Notes: generated by a model not told the origin, from the letters alone. A stretch of 64,000 nt of DNA from Candidatus Burkholderia humilis (GCA_001184405.1 LFMX01000006.1:1-64000), one strand, 5' to 3'. Shown: positions 43,088 to 51,940, counted from the first letter of the stretch. Numbers and translations are program-made.

Positions 43088-43134
43088 CCCTTCGGAAACC
43101 ACGCCGGAAGGGGCGGGTTCCCTCTCCGGAGCCC
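43088..43134 (+). promoter_or_regulatory. two-hairpin mRNA leader 2 before PRTRC parB
   Basis: Hairpin A pairs CCCTTCGG (43088-43095) with CCGGAAGGG (43104-43112, one bulge). Hairpin B pairs GGGTTCC (43115-43121) with GGAGCCC (43128-43134). The Shine-Dalgarno GGAG is the first part of the 3' arm, 6 bases before ATG 43138. It shares CCCTTCGG, GGTTCC and CTC-CGG-AGCC blocks with leader 1, with covarying stem bases. Confidence 0.6.
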
Positions 43135-43137
43135 ACA

Positions 43138-44763
43138 ATGCAACAACAACCTACTCTTGCTCTCAAGTTCATCCAGGTCAACGTCAATCCACGCAAGTCT
43201 GTCATCGTGCGAAGGCTTGCCGATGGCGGTTTCAGTCTCGTCGCCGGCGGCCGCAGGTACAAGGCGGCGCTTGCTGCTCACGGCGAAGACTACGAAATTC
43301 CGGTCGTCGTTCGGGACATCGATGAAATCGAAGCGAAGCAGCTCGCCATCATCGAGAACATCCAGCGTGCCGATATGTCGCCAGCGGAAGAAGTGATTGC
43401 CGCCGCCGAGCAGGTTGGGCTGTGCAAAGGCGATCGCGATGAGGTGGCGCGTATCTTCGGTTGGTCGCGTGCGACGCTGGATAAGCGTCTTGCGTTGATG
43501 AACTGTAGCACGCCGGTACTCGATGCTCTGAGCACGCGTCAGATCCTGCTAGGTCACGCCGAGTTGCTGGCTGCGCCCCCGAAAGAGACGCAGGACAAGC
43601 TGCTGCCGGTGATTATCAAGGAGGGCAAGTCCGTCTCGGAGGTGAAGAAGACCATCGAACAGGTCGCCTGTTCGTTGGCGGCTGCGATCTTTGACAAGGC
43701 CGACTGCGCCGGATGCCCGCACAACTCGTCCACGCAGGGCGAGATGTTCGGTGAATCCATCGGTACCGGAAATTGCACGAACCACACCTGTTTCAACGAG
43801 AAGACCGAGAAGATGCTCGACGCGACGGCCACCGGCCTGCGTGACGAATATCCGGTCGTACGCATCGTGCGCGCTGGGGATAACCACACGCGCGTGCAAC
43901 TCGTGATCGACGGTCCGAAAGGCGTAGGCGAGGAACAGGCTAAGGCGTGTCACACGTGCCAGAACTACGGCGCGGCGGTGAGCGGTTTGCCTGACTCGAT
44001 CGGTAAGGTCTATAAAGGCCAGTGCTTCGACACGGTTTGCAACATGAAGAAGGTCGCAGCGAACCTGCCGGCGGTGAAATCTGCCCCGCAGCCGAAGGCG
44101 GTTGAGATGGCCAAAACGGGCAAGAGCGACAGTAAGTCCAGTGGCAAAGCGGCTCCGATATCTGCATCGGACGCGAAGGCCACGGGTGCCACCCCCTCAG
44201 TGACGGGTCGTTTCCGAGTCGGACAAGATCAAGGCATATCGCGTGGCGTTGTGGCGTAAAGCCATGCGCCGTGAGGTCGGCTCGGATCCGGTGCTTGCGC
44301 AGCGGTATCTCGTTGCAATCGCGCTATCCGACCAGATGCGCTGCGTCGATCACAAGACGCTGTCCGGGATTTGGGAGAAGCTCACGCAAGAGCAGATTCC
44401 GTCGGGTGACGTGACAAAGGCCGCGGCCGCTACGGCAGCAGCCGACGACGCACAGATGGCGCACGCCGTGACGGGCGTCACCATCGCAGCGATCCAGGGT
44501 CTTGACGTGCAGCATCTCACGCGTCTGTGCAAGCACCATCGCCTTGATTTTGCGAAGCACTGGAAGAGCTCTGCAAGGAGTTTCTGGAGTTGATCACGAA
44601 GTCAGAAATGATGGTGGTCGCTGACGAACTCGGCATTCGCGCCGCGCTCGGCGCTAACTTCAAGAAGGTCTTCGGCAAATCGAAAGCGGAAGTCATCGAC
44701 GCGCTTCTTGCCGTCGAAGGCTTCGACTACATAGGCAAGATTCCGAAGGTGCTCAATTTCTGA
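43138..44763 (+). pseudogene. PRTRC system ParB-like protein, internal deletion and frameshifts
   Basis: PRTRC ParB proteins combine a ParB/Srx N-terminal domain with a Cys-rich middle. Seen here are LVAGGRRYKAALAAHGEDYE, the ENIQRADMSPAEE segment, DKADCAGCPHNSSTQGEMFG and KGQCFDTVCNMKKVA. Right after NPRK at residue 20 the sequence jumps to VRRLADGGFSLVAGG. The roughly 25 residues that normally include the first ParB box are deleted. A frameshift near 44215 and another near 44570 separate the tail (LELITKSEMMVVADELGIRA to IPKVLNF). ParB-type CTPase function is therefore unlikely. Confidence 0.88.
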
Positions 44764-44919
44764 TCAAACAGTCCTTCATCCTTGGGGGTGTTCCGAGAAA
44801 CGTTTTGATGCGAACCGATTGTAGGCAGGCGGCTACGCGTCGGTTTCATCAAACAGGCTTTTCATCGCAGTCTGGCAAGCCAATCTTGCTAAAACAATCA
44901 CTTCAAAATTGGAGACTAA

Positions 44920-45162
44920 ATGAGGATGTCACGAAGGTTAATGATAGCGCTCGACGCAGTGATCCAAAGCGTAGGTATGGGGGAAGAGGCGGCCAGTCAC
45001 TTTGGCTATACCTATACGCGCTTGGACATGTTGACAAGTTGGGCACATGGGTTTGCGGCTGGCCTCGCGAATGACTGCGACTACTCTGTCTCGCTGTGGC
45101 ATCAGACTTGGCGCTTACTTCTTCGCTGCTTCGCATTTATGAGAAAAGCGAAGCACGTTTGA
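44920..45162 (+). CDS. hypothetical protein between PRTRC parB and E
   Basis: An 80-residue ORF begins MRMSRRLMIALDAVIQSVGM after GGAGACTAA. No family is recognised, and the last 20 residues (LLLRCFAFMRKAKHV) look less protein-like. It could be a truncated gene. Confidence 0.35.
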   Translation: MRMSRRLMIALDAVIQSVGMGEEAASHFGYTYTRLDMLTSWAHGFAAGLANDCDYSVSLWHQTWRLLLRCFAFMRKAKHV

Positions 45163-45225
45163 GTTAATCGAACGCTGTACGCGGTGATATTGAAATCAAC
45201 ATAAGTGTATTTATAAGGAGCCTGC

Positions 45226-45711
45226 ATGTTTCTAGCTATTGAACTGCTTCTGCGCCACTGCACGAAGCTCACTCTGTCGTTGCAAATGAAGGGCGATGAG
45301 ATGGTCGTCTGCGTGATGCTGCAAGGCACGGCGAAAGACCCGGCGATGTTTCAGCTGCTCGCGCTCACCGATTTTGCGGTTGATCTTGATGCGGGTTTCG
45401 CAGATGCACTCGTCGCCTATACGGGCGCGCATGCGTCGCTGGCCGAGCAAGTGGCTGCAACGACCGCGATCCTCGAAGCCGCCAAGACGACGCAAGTCTT
45501 GAAGGCGACCAAGACGCTCGCGAAGGGCAGCAGCAAGACTGTGCCGCCTGCATCAGCTAGATCGAGCGCCGAGAGCGACGGCGATGATGACGAAAACGCA
45601 AACGACAACTCGCAGGGGCAGGACAGCGCACCCACAAGTTCGTCGGCAACTGCTTCGGCATCGTCGGAACCGACCAGCACCGGGACCAACCTCGCATCGC
45701 TTTTTGATTAA
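45226..45711 (+). CDS. PRTRC system protein E
   Basis: The 161-residue product has a structured N-terminal half (MFLAIELLLRHCTKLTLSLQ, then LALTDFAVDLDAGFADALVA). A long Ser/Ala/Asp-rich linker follows and it ends in TNLASLFD, the layout of PRTRC protein E. The C-terminal LASLFD is typical of this family. The function is unknown; it always travels with the other PRTRC genes on plasmids and islands. AAGGAG-type sequence precedes the ATG, and protein C follows after 9 bases. The frame is intact. Confidence 0.85.
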   Translation: MFLAIELLLRHCTKLTLSLQMKGDEMVVCVMLQGTAKDPAMFQLLALTDFAVDLDAGFADALVAYTGAHASLAEQVAATTAILEAAKTTQVLKATKTLAKGSSKTVPPASARSSAESDGDDDENANDNSQGQDSAPTSSSATASASSEPTSTGTNLASLFD

Positions 45712-45720
45712 GGAGCAGAC

Positions 45721-45957
45721 ATGGCTATTTCAGTCACAAAGCTCACGCGTGAATTCGTCTACAACGGTGTGACATTCCCGGATCCGGGACCCAGCTTCTC
45801 GCCCGATGATGTTCGCGATCTCTACTCCGCGCAATACCCGGAGCTGACGACCGCGGCTGTCGACGGCCCGAACACGGAAGGCGAGGTCATGCGTTTCACG
45901 TTCGTGCGTGCGGCGGGTGCTAAGGGTGCGGTCAAGCCCGACAACGCCCATGCGTAA
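45721..45957 (+). CDS. PRTRC system protein C
   Basis: The 78-residue protein (MAISVTKLTREFVYNGVTFP) contains PDPGPSFSPDDVRDLYSAQY and YPELTTAAVDGP, the signature of PRTRC protein C. Its N-terminal part resembles the multi-ubiquitin/prokaryotic Ub-like fold described next to ThiF and JAB-domain genes. That supports the idea of a conjugation-like system; this is inference. AAGGAG lies just upstream. It is intact. Confidence 0.9.
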   Translation: MAISVTKLTREFVYNGVTFPDPGPSFSPDDVRDLYSAQYPELTTAAVDGPNTEGEVMRFTFVRAAGAKGAVKPDNAHA

Positions 45958-46012
45958 GCGCGACCTTCTCAAAGCCCTGTCCAATCCGGACTTGGCTCTT
46001 TCCCATCAACGA

Positions 46013-46034
46013 CCGCCCGACAGGGCGGTTTTTT
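46013..46034 (+). terminator. intrinsic terminator inside the PRTRC cassette
   Basis: CCGCCC (46013-46018), loop GACA, GGGCGG (46023-46028) and six T residues form a strong rho-independent terminator 56 bases after protein C and 20 bases before protein F. It would reduce expression of the F-B-A-ThiF part unless read-through or a second promoter exists. Confidence 0.8.
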
Positions 46035-46054
46035 CACGACAAGGAGATCGAACA

Positions 46055-47194
46055 ATGTTCCTCGATCCTCGGCCGTCTGGTGCAGAAGTTGCTGTCTCGG
46101 GAGAGTCTTGGCAACCGCGACGCACTCCCGCTGCCGGACGTCGACTTACCCATGATTTTCTGAGTCTGCCGGCGATCGGCTCGGACGTTCAAATGCGTGC
46201 AGTCATGCGCTGGAACGCCGAGAAGGATGTTGCCGGTCTTATCTCCGCCCAGTTCAACTCGGGCGTGCTGCGTCCGCGTGATGTTCCTGAGTTCCAAGGC
46301 GCGGGCGACGCGCTTGCTCACGGCTTTTTTGCATGGGCGAAGTGTCACATGTCGCGCCTAGACTGTATTGGCTTCGATTTCGTGTTGTGTGATGTCCCGG
46401 CAGTGCAAGAGGTCGTTCAGTACCAGGAGGACAGCAGCGACTTCAATCCGACGTCACCCGTGTATCTCGGCATCGAGATAACGGAGGAAAGCATCTTCGA
46501 AATCGGCAGACGTGCCGCCGAGCTTCGCAATGTTCATCCCTGGTTGGTGTCGACGGCGATGGTGCTGATCAATCGTGCGGCGGGTCGCACGATGTGGATT
46601 CGAACACCGGACGAGTTCCTGGGCGAGTTCGCATCGTGGTTTTGGGATGGGGATTCACAAGCGACCGACGAGGAAGCGCGCGAGACCCTGACCGACAGGT
46701 TTGGCGACGACGAAGCGGAGATCGAGCATTACCTCCCTTCCGTTGTGCATCCGCAGCTTTGTCCCGACGACATGGACGTCTACCAGTGGCATGCATCTCG
46801 TCGGCGCTATTTGCCTCAGCAGACGCTTGGCGTGGCGGCGCTCCGGCGTCTTCAACGGTTCACATCCGGCCGCTCGCGCCGGATTTGCGCCGATCTCGAA
46901 AAGCTGTCGCTGATGCTGCAACGGGTTGGTAATCGCAGTCTCTTCGATTGCGAATATCGGCCCCGTTGTGCCCATGCGGCGGCGACGCTCACCGTGCAGA
47001 ACGACAGCCGCGTGGGTGAGATTCTCGACTCCCACTATGAGTATCTGTCGAGCGCCGGCGACGGCACGACCTACCTCGGCTTCACGCCGATTGCCTCTAC
47101 GCCTGACGCCATTCGCAAGCAGTACGCGGACTGGTCTCAGGGACTATCCATTCTTGGCCAACTGGACCGCGTTATCGCGGGTCTTGCGGCATAA
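46055..47194 (+). CDS. PRTRC system protein F
   Basis: The 379-residue product matches PRTRC protein F (FLSLPAIGSDVQMRAVMRWN, then GDALAHGFFAWAKCHMSRLD, and a C-terminal GDGTTYLGFTPIASTPDAIR). Its function is unknown. ATG at 46055 is preferred over the open frame from 45908 because it follows AAGGAGATCGAACA and gives the family start MFLDPR. The frame is intact. Confidence 0.85.
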   Translation: MFLDPRPSGAEVAVSGESWQPRRTPAAGRRLTHDFLSLPAIGSDVQMRAVMRWNAEKDVAGLISAQFNSGVLRPRDVPEFQGAGDALAHGFFAWAKCHMSRLDCIGFDFVLCDVPAVQEVVQYQEDSSDFNPTSPVYLGIEITEESIFEIGRRAAELRNVHPWLVSTAMVLINRAAGRTMWIRTPDEFLGEFASWFWDGDSQATDEEARETLTDRFGDDEAEIEHYLPSVVHPQLCPDDMDVYQWHASRRRYLPQQTLGVAALRRLQRFTSGRSRRICADLEKLSLMLQRVGNRSLFDCEYRPRCAHAAATLTVQNDSRVGEILDSHYEYLSSAGDGTTYLGFTPIASTPDAIRKQYADWSQGLSILGQLDRVIAGLAA

Positions 47195-47209
47195 CTCACG
47201 GAGCTGTCT

Positions 47210-47924
47210 ATGAAAGGGCTTGATATCGGTTCGGACCGCGTCGACGAACTCGCCGTGACCGGTGCCATCTTGCTTTAAGCCGTCAGGACCGCCGCGCTGT
47301 CTACGGCACCGTTCATCCGATTACCGAAGGCAAATGCGGTCGGGCAACCATCGGTGCGGGACGGCCGATCGATCGGGTGGCGCTAATTGATTGTCTGCGG
47401 GAGCTGGCTCAGAACGCGGCGCCGAAGGCGGAATTTCTGCCGGAAACCGTGCTAGCCGTGTCGCAAGACGCGGTGATGTGGTGGTGCAGACCAGCGACGC
47501 GACGAGTCTTCTTCGATTGTCAGGAGATCGGACGGCGCAGTGCAGTCGTTCCTCATCCGGGGTTGGTGTTCCGTGCAGCTTCGAACGGGTTTTCCGTGTT
47601 CGCGCTGGAGGAGGACAGCCGGCCAACACCTGATTCGAAGCTGCATGAACCACCTTACTTTAACACCTGGGACGGAGGGCGGATCTGCATCGGTTCGGCT
47701 CATGTGCCCAAGGTATTGATGTCGAATCGATTGGCGGATGGGAAAGCGGATTTTTCTAATCGGCCTTCACGCATCCGAACCACGGCAACAAACGTGTTTC
47801 GCATCCGAACGGCGAGTTCGCGTTCTGGAAGGAGATGCTCGATGGCAAGTACGGCGAACAGTTTCCGAAAGAAGCGCTTGTCGTGATGAACATGACCCTC
47901 GGTGAGCTTATCGCCGGCAAATAA
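47210..47924 (+). pseudogene. PRTRC system protein B, broken at both ends
   Basis: Start MKGLDIGSDRVDELAVTGA runs into TAA at 47276-47278. The true continuation (RQDRRAVYGTVHPITEGKCG) is in another frame, followed by RPIDRVALIDCLRELAQNAA and PPYFNTWDGGRICIGSAHVP, typical of protein B. A second break near 47750 separates the tail (THPNHGNKRVSHPNGEFAFW to TLGELIAGK). The family is related to E2-like folds near ThiF genes. It is not functional as written. Confidence 0.85.
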
Positions 47925-47932
47925 GAAGTTTG

Positions 47933-48592
47933 ATGATGAATGCTGGTGCTTTGAATGCTGGCGATGCTGCGCTTCAACGTTCGTTCCCGTCGGTGATGGT
48001 GCCCCGGCGTGAGCCGGTGACGCCGATGCAGACATGCGATGAGCGACTACTCATTGGTGAAAACGGTGTATTCATCGAGATCGATCTGCCGTGGCTGTCG
48101 GTCGTTCGACGCATCGCGCACCACACGGTTCCGACCGCCATCCCCTATGGGAAAGTGATCGAATCGACCGTGCTGCGCTGTGGTGCGGTTCCCCCGGAAT
48201 TGGTCGGTGAGTTCGTCGCGATGGCACGCGCAGCCCATCCGCTGGAAACGGGTGCGTGGATCGTCTGGAACGCTGAGACGAGACAGTTTCGTCTTGCGCC
48301 CGTGAGGGTGATCTCGCAGGGCCCCGGATCGTTGAAGTACGAGCGGCCGGAGCTTTGCGCAGGCGAACTTTGCGTGATCGATTGTCACTCGCACGGGGCG
48401 CATCCCGCTTTCTTCTCGTCGACAGACAACGAAGATGACCGACACGAGACGAAGTTCGCCTTAGTCGTTGGGAATTGCTCGGCGGCGGTGCCCAGTATGG
48501 CCATGCGGCTGTGCGCGAAGGGGATCTTCGAGGACGTCGAGCGCGTGCCGAGCAGCTGGTACGCGGCAGCCCGTCAGAAGGAAGTCGCATGA
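47933..48592 (+). CDS. PRTRC system protein A (JAB/MPN metalloprotease-like)
   Basis: The 219-residue protein has a C-terminal half with VIDCHSHGAHPAFFSSTDNE, a JAMM-type H-x-H...S...D metal-binding pattern as in JAB deubiquitinase-like peptidases. A Glu expected upstream may be the one in LVGEFVAMARAAHPLETGAW. In PRTRC systems this gene sits beside ThiF. It overlaps the ThiF start (ATGA). The frame is intact. Start at 47933; an ATG three bases later is equally possible. Confidence 0.85.
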   Translation: MMNAGALNAGDAALQRSFPSVMVPRREPVTPMQTCDERLLIGENGVFIEIDLPWLSVVRRIAHHTVPTAIPYGKVIESTVLRCGAVPPELVGEFVAMARAAHPLETGAWIVWNAETRQFRLAPVRVISQGPGSLKYERPELCAGELCVIDCHSHGAHPAFFSSTDNEDDRHETKFALVVGNCSAAVPSMAMRLCAKGIFEDVERVPSSWYAAARQKEVA

Positions 48593-49430
48593 CAGGTGTG
48601 ATTCGTCACGCGCTTCCTTCCCGGATGCTCGAGCGGTCGTGGAGCGTGATTGTGGTCGGTGCCGGCGGCATAGGCAGTGCGCTGTTGCCCAGCCTCGCGC
48701 GGCTGCATCACGCGATGCTGGAGCTCGGCCACCCGGGGACATCGACTGCACAGTCTACGATGACGACACGGTGAGTCCAATCAATGTCGGTCGGCAGGGC
48801 TTTTACCCGAACGATGTGGGCAAGTACAAGGCCTCGCTCCTCGTCAATCGGTTAAATGCGCTAATGGGAACCAACTGGCGGGCGGAAACCATGCGCTTTA
48901 CCCGTAGTGTCTCTTGCTACAACGTTGATCTCGTCATCGGTTGTGTCAATACGCGTGCGGCTCGCCGCGCAATTGTCGATGCCACAAAGACTTGCGACCT
49001 TTATCATCTCGATTGCGGCAACGATACGGATCGAGGGCAGGTCGTCATCGGACAGGCGGAGCCCGCGGGCTATCAGAAGGTAAAGAAGGCGAATCCGGAG
49101 CGCTTGCCGCATGTGGGGCTTCGGTTCCCGGAGTTGATTGACCCGTTGCTTGACGCGAAAGATGAAACGCCTTCCTGTTCGATGGTCGAGGCGCTGCGCA
49201 AGCAGTCCCTGGTCATCAACCAGGCCATTTCGGTCCAAGCGTTCAACCTGCTCTGGACGATGTTTCGAACCGGGGCAGTGCCGTTCTCGGGCGTGTTCGT
49301 GAATCTCGCAACGGGGCGCACGAATCCGATTCCGCTGGACGCTGCCGTTTGGGCGAGATTTGGCTATGACCCGTTAAAGCCGTCTGTCAAAAAAGCGAGT
49401 AAGGGCCGAAAGCTCAAGCTTGCCGCCTAG
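48589..49430 (+). pseudogene. PRTRC ThiF/E1-like adenylyltransferase, frameshifted
   Basis: The N-terminal part has the nucleotide-binding motif SVIVVGAGGIGSALLPSLAR. A frameshift near 48740 (in LGHPGG-IDCTVYDDDTVS) separates it from the rest: PINVGRQGFYPNDVGKYKAS, then CVNTRAARRAI and QPAGYQ-like segments. ThiF/E1 proteins adenylate the C-terminus of a ubiquitin-like protein. The break lies between the Rossmann loop and the acidic loop, so activity is lost. No PRTRC protein D (actin-like) gene is seen downstream. Confidence 0.9.
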
Positions 49431-49698
49431 CAATTTGCTCGTTTTCTCCTAACACGATGCCGACTCTCGCAAGGAGCCAGCATTTCATGGTGATTGCTCA
49501 ACGTTAAACGGATATGCAAGACACCTTTACAACTTCGTCTGAGAGGACACCGAGATGAAAAAACTCGCCCCTTCTTCTGCGGCGGTGAATCTTAAGCGTG
49601 TTGGGAGGCTCCGAACACGCAGCGAGACGCGAGTCCGGACGCTTCCTGTTTCGAATTGGAGTCGCAACTTTTGCTCCGTCTCGCGTAACTTATCGACC

Positions 49699-49737
49699 AG
49701 CGCCACGCTTCCGGTTTTCCGGGGCGTAGCGCTTTTT
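49699..49737 (+). terminator. terminator after the PRTRC cassette
   Basis: A long imperfect stem (AGCGCCACGC...GCGTAGCGCT) with a TTTT-containing loop ends in TTTTT. It is about 270 bases past ThiF; a short ORF at 49555 (MKKLAPSSAAVNLKRV...) precedes it but is not recognised. Confidence 0.65.
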
Positions 49738-49749
49738 GTTTTGGCACGC

Positions 49750-50217
49750 TTAAAAGGCGAAGGCAGCTTGTGCTGGAGCGGTGATGGCGGGCACGTCCGG
49801 CAACCGCCCGGCTAACAATTCGTCGTAGCGGTGCAGAACATCAGCACCGCGCGTGAAATTGACGGCGAGGCCGATCAAGTCGCCAACACGCCGGCGACCG
49901 CTCGCTAGCAGTATACGGCCTCTTCGGGCGTAGGTCGGACCGTCGGCCAGCCAGACGTGAAGAGCAGATGCGGCGGAATCTCCGTTTCGATCGCTTGCCG
50001 CTGGACGACGGCAGTTTTCGCGCGCCACGTCCGCAGCCAGGTCAGCAGGCAGCAACTCGAGCGCGACATCGGCAAGCCAGCGCTGACCTTGGAAAGCAAA
50101 GGTCGAGACGGCTTCCGGTCGAACCATCTTCCAGATGGCTTTTATCAGGCGTTGCCCCGAATACTCACCGACGCAAAGCATGTCACGCAAAGGCGACCAC
50201 CATGATAACGCCACCAT
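49750..50217 (-). pseudogene. unrecognised plasmid-type gene, probably degraded
   Basis: A 155-codon frame (MVALSWWSPLRDMLCVGEYS) contains plausible protein sequence such as AFQGQRWLADVALELLPADL and VGDLIGLAVNFTRGADVLHR. The middle reads better in a second frame (TAVVQRQAIETEIPPHLLF), which suggests two compensating frameshifts. No family was recognised. It could equally be the remains of a plasmid maintenance gene. Confidence 0.35.
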
Positions 50218-50779
50218 GGAAAGCTCTTCGGCACCTTGAAGTCGGAATTCCTTTACCTCAACCGCTTCGGGGATACCGAAGCTTTTCCAAACCAGAATCA
50301 GGCACTACATTATTACGTACAATCGCGAACTCCTCGAATAGGAGTTGAAAGTTCCGAGCACCGTAATTTAGAGAACTCAGCATTCACGCCTTTGGCCAAA
50401 TCTGTCTAAACTTTGCGGAGTCAGGTTCGAACCCCGGCCTTGTCCGGTAGTCGCAGTCGCCTTGATGCCGGTGGCACTGCGTTGCTCTACCGTGAGCCGT
50501 ACGGCCGTATGACTAGTTCCGAAGCGCACAAAATTCCCTAAAAACGCATCAACAACAAACAGTGATTATCTACAGGGTTTTGGACCGATAAACTGGCTTT
50601 CTCAGTGGATATATAACTGATCTACTGCATTTGGTCGAGCATTCATAATAATTAAGTATATTGATAAAGTTATCAACTCGTCGATATTAAACGTATAGTG
50701 TGTTTAAGTAAGCCTGAAATCTTTAGTTTTCCCCTGCGCACTGTTTACGTAATGTGTTTTTCAACCTTATGGAGATGTT
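50218..50779. other. AT-rich spacer with a structured tRNA-like remnant
   Basis: Between about 50415 and 50515 the minus strand shows GCTCACGGTAGAGCA, like a tRNA D-arm, and GGGGTTCGAACC, like a T-arm. Between them is a 9-bp hairpin with a bulge in place of a normal anticodon arm. The acceptor arms do not pair, so it is not a working tRNA. The remaining 260 bases before the lasso precursor are AT-rich and should contain its promoter. Confidence 0.35.
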
Positions 50780-50944
50780 ATGAATGATCTAAATGTGTTC
50801 GGCCTCGTAGGTGAGATCGTAGATCTCGGTGATGCCTCGTTGTTCACTAAGGGCGACGCAACCCGTGGTCCTTGTGATGATGGATGGGAATATATCTACG
50901 ATCCCGAGTTGCCCGGTGTGTGTCCGCTTGATGACAACCACTAA
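50780..50944 (+). CDS. lasso-peptide-like precursor with two core cysteines
   Basis: The 54-residue ORF follows GGAG (GGAGATGTT-ATG). Its leader contains GEIVDLGDASLFTK, like the LGD-x-x-x-LT-x-G leader end of many lasso precursors, where Thr is the second-last leader residue. Cleavage after Lys24 (FTK/G) gives a 30-residue core with Gly1 and Asp9 for a 9-residue macrolactam. Cleavage after Arg29 (ATR/G) gives a 25-residue core with Gly1 and Glu8. In both, Cys32 and Cys48 could form a disulfide, as in class I/III lasso peptides or pandonodin. The next gene is a lasso leader peptidase. The precursor is intact and its GC content is low. No cyclase gene is seen. Confidence 0.7.
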   Translation: MNDLNVFGLVGEIVDLGDASLFTKGDATRGPCDDGWEYIYDPELPGVCPLDDNH

Positions 50945-50977
50945 GCATAGGTGAGTTATTTGTAACGTGTAGGTTTT

Positions 50978-51720
50978 ATGAGGAACAGTGCGCAGACTAA
51001 TCCTTACCCTGATGAAAATAATGCAAAGACTTTTTCTCAAGGACGATGTGTGTGCTGCGACAACAGGCCTTGCAACCTATTTTTAAATTTAGAAAATAAT
51101 CGATATTATAGAGCTGTGCTTCCGGTCGATTATGTCTGTTATTTATGCAACCCCGTGGCAGAAAACACGTCCGATTTCGTATATAATAATTTCATAGCCA
51201 ACTTAGCGAGCTCGGACTAGTTACGAGTCGAAAACCTGTAAGTTCCCGCGCTGAAATCGCATCCCGATTAAAGCTATCGATAGATCTTACGGAGACGGAT
51301 TTTACCACTCACAGGACTTTCGGCCGTATTCAAACGTTCATTCAGCTAGTGGATTGTTTAAGGGCGGCAGATCGCTTCTCGAAAAAAAGCATTCGAGAGA
51401 TCAAAGAGGTGCTCAGCTCCAAGAAATTTTCCATTTTTTCGCGACGAAGACAAAATAAATCTTCTGAGGCGACTTACCTTCATGATGTAGTAGGCGCCTA
51501 CAATACAGCGCGGCGAATGCACTGGCAAGAGCGCGTTTGTCTCGGAGATTCTATAAGTCTCTATCTTTTTCTGCTTAGACACGGCATTGAGTCGGAGATA
51601 GTTTTTGGTGTGCGCGACGGAACCCGCAGCTGCGAACGGACCCACCGAATGGAGTTTCGGAAAGGATCGTTTTCCCAGAAATACGAACCTTGTTACGGTA
51701 TTTTCGACGGATAGGATCTC
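50978..51720 (+). pseudogene. lasso peptide leader peptidase B (RRE plus transglutaminase-like), two frameshifts
   Basis: The N-terminal frame (CNLFLNLENNRYYRAVLP) resembles the beta-sheet start of McjB/B2 proteins, where LxLDxxxxRYfxL is usual. A frameshift near 51205 links it to a second frame (SELGLVTSRKPVSSRAEIAS to WQERVCLGDSISLYLFLLRH). That frame holds the catalytic Cys in RVCLGDSISLYLFLLRHGI followed by EIVFGVR. After another break near 51615 the remains of the His-Asp part (TEWSFGKDRFPRNTNL) are degraded and the catalytic His is not seen. Maturation of the precursor from this locus is therefore unlikely unless another copy exists. Confidence 0.75.
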
Positions 51721-51739
51721 TATCGCTGTCAACGCTACG

Positions 51740-51940
51740 CTGATCGCTGCAGACAGAATGAGCCACTCTGAATCTTACCGTCGCAGACGCGAAGAATGGG
51801 AGATCCAGCGTGACGCGGCAGAAAGTGAGCTCAAACAGCTCGACGCTCAACTGAGGGCGCTGGATATTCGCCATGAAGCGGCCGAGCTTACCCACGGACT
51901 ACTTCCCCCGCGGCTCCCCAGCGAATGCAGCGACACGTAG
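51740..51940 (+). pseudogene. fossil of a Tc insecticidal toxin A subunit (TcdA/TcaB C-terminal coil)
   Basis: About 65 codons read AADRMSHSESYRRRREEWEI then QRDAAESELKQLDAQLRALD and IRHEAAEL. This is the helical alpha-pore-forming segment of Tc toxin A subunits, with its S-x-RRRREEW-x-x-QRD pattern. Family similarity stops near HGLLPPRLP at 51920. The rest of the more than 7-kb gene is absent. It follows the broken lasso B gene in the same frame without a boundary, so a deletion joined them. Confidence 0.75.
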
